Part shown: piece after piece, positions 59,246 to 64,000 of the stretch
How the letters are laid out: each line of letters begins with the position of its first letter
How positions within the stretch are numbered: the stretch's first letter is position 1
NCBI RefSeq assembly: GCF_900964775.1
Contig: NC_041806.1
Coordinates: 46,054,586-46,118,585, forward strand
Source of the DNA: Scleropages formosus
Taxonomy: Eukaryota; Chordata; Actinopteri; Osteoglossiformes; Osteoglossidae
Length of the DNA stretch: 64,000 bases
Direction: 5' to 3'
The notes under the pieces: generated by a model
Database searches by the model: none
What the model was told of the DNA's origin: nothing
What the model saw: only the letters and a program-made list of their open reading frames with translations
Made by a program: the position numbers and the translations under genes

Positions 59246-60864
59246 CTACTTTATTACCCTAGAATGTTTAATGCTCTGTATTTCTTTGGAGCTGAGAATT
59301 AACATGCCGTTCTTGAACCGTCCCACCTGTCCTGTGGGCAACTCGCCTGAAGACTTCCTTTTTTCAACTCTGGAAAGTAGAGGGGGGGGGGGATCTTCAG
59401 AAAATGAACATTTTCTAGTTGGGAATAAAGTATCTGGGGACTCGCAAAGTGAGCTGACATTTGCAAATGTAACATTTACTCATTTGCAGCTTGCTTAACA
59501 CTATTTCTGTTAATATTCTAGAGGGGAAAACTATATTTCCGAAGACTTGTGTCACACTTGACAGGAACATCTTAGTATCCTACACTGTTGTTCCACAGAG
59601 AGAAGATAAGCTGCTCACTTACTTCTTTCTAGTCTCTTGCTTCTTCTTCTTCTTCTTGGTTTCCTTGGAAATTGGATCAAGACAACTTATTATGACCATA
59701 CAAAGCCACAGCAGCCCGAGAGCCTGACCGTGCAGGAAAGCCAATAAACATACACAAGGTGGAAAATATGCTCCGATTATCTTCACTACTGACAGTACGT
59801 GACCAGGCAATATCAATTATTTATTCATTTGCGTGTACATCCTTTAGAAAACTACAAAAAATTTGGCCTTTCCATGGTGGGAAGGTGATGAACAACTATA
59901 TTTTCCTACTAATGAAATGGGAAAACTAACCGATTTCATCTCTTTCTTCTCCTGTTTCTTCTCCTTGAGGGTCTGCTGGTAAACCTTGTAATTGACGTAC
60001 TCCCTCTTAGGTGGCTGCAGGGGGAAAGCGAGAGGGTGACGCTCTGCACACACTTCATTGCACAGATTCACACCTGGGCTCGGCGAGAAGGCCGATACGC
60101 CGATGCCCACCCGCGCTCCCAGCATGATGGCTCGTTCCCGTTCAAATAGCCTCTGCTGCTGCTTCTGGAAGCCGGCGATTCCAAATCTGTGAACTTCCAA
60201 ACGAGCCTTTGGACAGAGGAGAAAAACGAGCTAAAGCAAACAAAGGACTGAACGGAAAACACAGCAAATCTATTTTTTGTTTTTTTTTTTTAAAAAGTGC
60301 AGTATATTGTCACAAATGACAATGACTTTTACCTAAGAGTTTTACTTCTGCATCCTTCAAAAGGTTCATTACAATAAATAAAAAGAAAAGCACCTTTTTA
60401 AGCATGCAGACTCTCATATTTATATTTGTACTTTGTTGTTGTAAATTTCATCTTAATTACCGTTTCTAAGCCAAAGCTCTTTGGAGCCTTTTCTCCTTTC
60501 TCATTTGTTTGGGGAAGCTGCAATTAAAAAAAAAAAAACAAGTATTTCAATAGCAAAGCACACAGATAGTGCAAAGATAATGGAACAAAACACACCTGAC
60601 CCTCACATAATGGTATTAATTCATTTCATGAAATCACCCCTTTGGAAGATGGGAAAATTACAAAAAAAAAACAAATTTTTGGAATACTAATACATTTCAG
60701 CTTGTGTTTTAAAGTTATATTTTCATTGACTCATTCATTCTTGGTAAACTTATATACTGGAGGGACATAGTGGTCCAGAGTTTATCCAGGAAGCCTAGGA
60801 TGTAAGGCAGGGCACATCTTGAATGGAATCCCAGTGCATCACAGGGTAACCTGTCCCCAGACCT

Positions 60865-60915
<51 letters not shown>

Positions 60916-61952
60916 CATTTCAGATTCCCCATTCTATACGTGTCTTTGAACTCTGGAAGGAAACCGGCATGCCTGGGAGACACCCATGAGAACAGGGGAA
61001 AAACATGCAAACTCCACACACTGATCGGGATTCAAACCCACGACCTTGCTGCACTGAGATACCCATACTACCTACTGTACCAGCACCACCCCCCTGAGGT
61101 GCCTAAATAATAGGAGGCAGCTGGTAGCGTAGTGGTTTGAGCTACTACCTTTAGACCCAAAGGTTGCAGGTTCGATCCCCACCTCTGGCTGTCATACCCC
61201 TGAGCAAGGTACTTACCCTAAATTGCTCCAGTAAAATTACCCAGCTCTATAAGTGGGTAAATGATTATAAGAATGTAATAATTGTGACCTTAACATTGTA
61301 AGTCACTTTGGAGAAAAGAATCAGCTAAATGAGTAAATGTAATATTTCTACTGTTCATGTGCAATAAACCATGCACTGGGCTCGGATAATGCACCTTTAT
61401 TTCAGAGTCTTTGCTTTCTGTCTTGTTCTTTTTCTTGAAGGGGTCGCGGAAGGTCACCGTCTCCACCTCTGTCGTCTCTCCGGTCCTTCGCCCACCTGCG
61501 CGGGACTGCGATTCGGGAAGCATCCCTGGGTCTGCGGGTCCATCGCCGCCCTCCTCTCCGTCCCCAAGACCATCATCATCGTCATCACCAGACAAGTCCT
61601 CAGAAGACACCATGTCCAGCTTCTGTCTTTTTCTCTTGTTACACTTCTTCTTCTTCTTCCTTCCTGCTCTTGAGTCATCACCTTTAAAACACATTAAACT
61701 GGGTAAAACATGAAACACATAGTGTGGGGAAACCTAAAAGTTTATTCCAAATTTAGAGAACAGGAGTGAGTGAGTGAGTCAGTCAGTCAGTCAGTCAGCG
61801 AAAACTGTCTCTCTCTCTCTTTCTCTCTCTCACACACACAGTGACTGTTGTTGTTACCACAACTCACCAAAATCATACATCTTACTCAAAACCTGGTCGA
61901 GGAAAGAATAATCCGCGTCAGCTCCCGCATCTTCTTTACTTTGTGAACTCAT
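59246..61952 (-). CDS. c1orf131: C1orf131 homologue, SSU processome-associated protein
   Basis: Seven exons: 61952-61868, 61681-61395, 60517-60461, 60206-60111, 60014-59931, 59663-59623 and 59369-59246 (774 nt, 257 residues; human about 293). The protein is highly charged. The N-terminus is [16 protein letters not shown]; exon 2 has a Lys run ([15 protein letters not shown]) and an acidic [14 protein letters not shown]. The conserved core is [20 protein letters not shown] followed by [20 protein letters not shown]. The C-terminus [14 protein letters not shown]...SRVIK matches human. Human C1orf131 has been reported in the small-subunit processome, so a nucleolar ribosome-assembly role is expected. 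Exon 6 (41 nt) is the least certain: its acceptor TTTCCAAG was chosen to keep phase. The gene is head-to-head with gnpat, as in human. Confidence 0.88.
60745..61090 (-). mobile_element. V-SINE-like element with internal CA microsatellite, in a C1orf131 intron
   Basis: The reverse complement has GGTGGTGCTGGTACAGTAGG at the head, GGTTTGAATCCCGATCAG (B box), GTTTGCATGTTTTTCCCCTG, and near the 3' end CTGGGATTCCATTCAAGATG. A CA run at 60866-60914 interrupts it. Confidence 0.7.
61114..61345 (+). mobile_element. SINE family B, full-length, in C1orf131 intron 2
   Basis: CAGCTGGTAGCGTAGTGGTT, B box GGTTCGATCCCC, AAGGTACTTACCCTAAATTG, CTATAAGTGGGTAAATGATT, and the tail TCACTTTGGAGAAAAGAATC with ATGAGTAAATGTAAT. 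Antisense to the gene. Confidence 0.87.
61766..61842. repeat. (GAGT/CAGT)n and (TC)n microsatellites in C1orf131 intron 1
   Basis: GAGTGAGTGAGTCAGTCAGT continues into a TC run, then CACACACA. Confidence 0.85.
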
Positions 61953-62458
61953 CCTTATTAATTTAACTCAGAGACCTGCGCTATTGACAACAATATTTTT
62001 CTTCTCCTTCATAGTTCGAGCCAAACACCTTTTCACGTGTTATTTCAAACCGGAAGACGAACCTGGGATGTCCTTCATCAGCCACCGTAGATGTAAAGAT
62101 TACCGGAAGTTGATTCTGGAGCCTCCAATCTGTCGCTTTCAACGTTCTTCTAAACCGGAAGGCCCTCTTGATAAGTCTCTCAGCGGACACCCTACATGTA
62201 GTTCAAAACCGGAATTCGGCGCCAACGTTAAGCTCTGACTCGTCCCTGCACGGCCGCCGTAGTTGCTGTACCGGAAAAGGAAGTGGGGTCTCTCCTGATC
62301 GGACGGCACCGCCCATGTGATCAGTTCGTGCGCCGCGCCAGCCGAGCAGAATGTGGACGAGTGCGAGTTTTGTCTCGGACTAGGAACTTCGGCTTTCTTT
62401 GTCCTGGGGAAACGTGCAGGATCCGTGCCGTGTGTGGTGAGGTTTCCGGACTTTAGGA
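61953..62458. promoter_or_regulatory. Shared C1orf131/gnpat bidirectional promoter with ETS-site cluster
   Basis: 506 bp lie between divergent start codons. Five CCGGAA cores are on the plus strand: about 62050, 62103, 62155, 62209 and 62271. AGGAAGTG follows at about 62279. No TATA box is obvious. ETS/GABP clusters are typical of housekeeping bidirectional promoters; activity here is inferred. Confidence 0.7.
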
Positions 62459-63310
62459 ATGGCATCGAACACGTTGTACTCGGTACGTATAATGGCGGGT
62501 GGTGGTGGTGGTGGTACTAACTGTCACTGTCACTCACTGTGCCCCCCCCCTCCGCCCACTTACATTGTGCCTAAGTGGTGCAATAGTGGTGGCAGTTTTT
62601 TTTTTTTTTTTTTACACGCACACTTGACTTCTTCTCAATCTCAGCATCAGTCAGTTTACACTTGTCAAGTCAAGAGGGATCATTGATAACATGCAAATTG
62701 TGCAAAGTTTTGCTGCTGTTTGTTTACTGTCATCATCATCATGGGATAATAAACTTAAAACAGTGTATGGTTAGAATTTCAAGTCTATACCCCCCTCCCC
62801 TGGCCCTGGCATCGTGTGCCAAGCCAAGGGACCCAGCGCTGAAGAAGAGGGATGACTTCGAGGACATCTTGGAGGAGAGGAGGAGCTCCAGCGACCTCCG
62901 ATACGCCCTCAGGTGCTACGTGCCGGTCGTGTACAAGGGCATCGCTCCCTGCAAGCCCGGCGTGCTCAAGACCGCGGTGCTGCAGTCGGACCGGCTGCGC
63001 CACGTGGTTGCCGAGGTAAGGAAGGACGCACGCCCCCGCCGATCGCCGGCGGACAGGAGTCCCCCGCGAGAGCTGGACGCGGCGAGTCCGGCGGTGACCG
63101 CCTCCCCGTGGCCCTGTTGTCCACCCTTCCCAGATGTCGAAGGAGACCGGCGAGTCCGCGGACGTCATCCGGGAAGAGGCGTCCGGCATCCTGGAGGAGA
63201 TGGCCCACCGGCTCCGGCTCGGCACCGTCCGGTTCTTCGCCTACTCCCTCAGCAAGGCCTTCAAGGCCCTCTTCCAGAGGGTCCGCGTCAATGAGGACGG
63301 CATCCAGAGA
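62459..63310 (+). CDS. gnpat: GNPAT, dihydroxyacetone-phosphate acyltransferase, N-terminal part
   Basis: First three coding exons: 62459-62482, 62824-63015 and 63134-63310 (393 nt, 131 residues); the gene continues past the right edge. GNPAT acylates DHAP in peroxisomes, the first step of ether-lipid (plasmalogen) synthesis. Exon 2 gives DFEDILEERRSSSDLRYALR and VYKGIAPCKPGVLK; exon 3 gives EEASGILEEMAHRLRLGTVR and FFAYSLSKAFKALFQRVRVN. Both track human GNPAT closely. The acyltransferase HX4D motif and the C-terminal peroxisomal signal lie outside. Exon 1 encodes only MASNTLYS, much shorter than the human N-terminus. The exon 2 acceptor (GTGCCAAG) is inferred from phase and is the weakest site. 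Confidence 0.9.
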
Positions 63311-64000
63311 GTGAGTCCCTCCCTGAAATGCGCGGACGAGCGGAGTGGGCGGTGGCCTTTGAGGCTGTACTTGAATAAACGCTGTGAATTTCACTATCGG
63401 TGAAAATGAAGGCACAGCCGAGAAAGATGTCTTCCCGCCACTCCCAAAGTACCACGGATCACAGTATATACCAGGGATCGGCGAGCCCTGCGCGGCTCTA
63501 TCGTCCCTCTGCCGCGGCTCCCCGCGGCTTTGAAAAAACAATGTGAATAAATGGCTATTTTATTTAAATTATTTTGTTATTTAGTTAGTTTTATCAATGT
63601 AATAGTTATTATTTTGGAGATTAAGGTGATCTTGTAGCATTAAAATAAAACGTTGTAATATTTTGTCGATCAAAATTTGCATCCCAGCTCCGTATCGGTC
63701 GATACCATTGTATGCGTCACCTGTCGCCGCCCGGCAAGTGACCCGTCTTAAACTTTTGACCCCGCGGATAAGAGCTCGCAATCCTGTGTGAAGATCAGAG
63801 TGACGTCTTACAGGCCTGATATTAATCAGCTGTGCGGTGAGGTTCAGGAGGAGAAGTCACATTAACCAAGAGAGGAGTTATGCAGACCTAATGTAGTAAG
63901 AGTTCTTTACAAGAGGGGTCTGATACACAGATAAAATAAGTAAAACGTAAAGGAAATTAAACTGATTTGCCGCTAGAATTTTGTAAGCAGTTGTGTATAT
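63311..64000 (+). other. gnpat intron 3 (partial)
   Basis: AT-rich sequence after the GTGAGTCC donor. No further exon, known SINE or coding similarity was recognised. Confidence 0.5.

Overview
The window is vertebrate nuclear DNA, almost certainly from a ray-finned fish. It holds spliced genes with compact introns and many tRNA-derived SINEs. The most abundant SINE (head GTGGCGCAGTGGGTT, tail ending in a TG run) is a type I associate with bony-tongue fishes such as the Asian arowana (Scleropages). That species call is memory-based inference; the fish call is firm.

Layout: ttc13 (minus, partial at the left edge, 173-5532), arv1 (plus, 5908-8264), a repeat-rich gap, fam89a (minus, 17078-18460), a gap, sprtn (minus, 22129-26689), exoc8 (plus, single exon, 27290-29344), a gap, trim67 (plus, ten exons, 33391-55725), a gap, the C1orf131 homologue (minus, seven exons, 59246-61952), and the start of gnpat (plus, 62459 to beyond the right edge). 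Exon boundaries were read by eye from GT/AG sites, phase continuity and protein similarity. In every gene the phases close without a break.

This is the human 1q42.2 gene block with one clear difference. In human the order is TTC13-ARV1-FAM89A-TRIM67-C1orf131-GNPAT-EXOC8-SPRTN. Here the sprtn-exoc8 pair sits between fam89a and trim67. Three neighbouring pairs (ttc13/arv1, sprtn/exoc8, C1orf131/gnpat) are head-to-head, with start codons 375-600 bp apart. Their shared promoters carry ZNF143/THAP11-type (ACTACA...CCC) and ETS-type (CCGGAA) motifs. trim67 has a perfect NRF1 palindrome.

The genes are mostly unrelated housekeeping functions: sterol/lipid homeostasis (arv1), DNA-protein crosslink repair (sprtn), exocytosis (exoc8), ribosome biogenesis (C1orf131), ether-lipid synthesis (gnpat), and a neuronal E3 ligase (trim67). 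The rest of the window is repeats. There are 14 copies of SINE family A, several with perfect target-site duplications; about 20 copies or fragments of SINE family B, which shares its 3' tail with L2-like LINE fragments; V-SINE-like copies; a TA-flanked MITE family with at least three copies; one Tc1-like remnant; and microsatellites. I found no retrovirus, LTR element, Polinton, CRISPR array or toxin gene. No previously undescribed multi-gene system is evident. The best leads are the gene-order change, a 28-bp-arm hairpin in trim67 intron 1, the MITE family, and inverted SINE pairs around trim67 exon 5.
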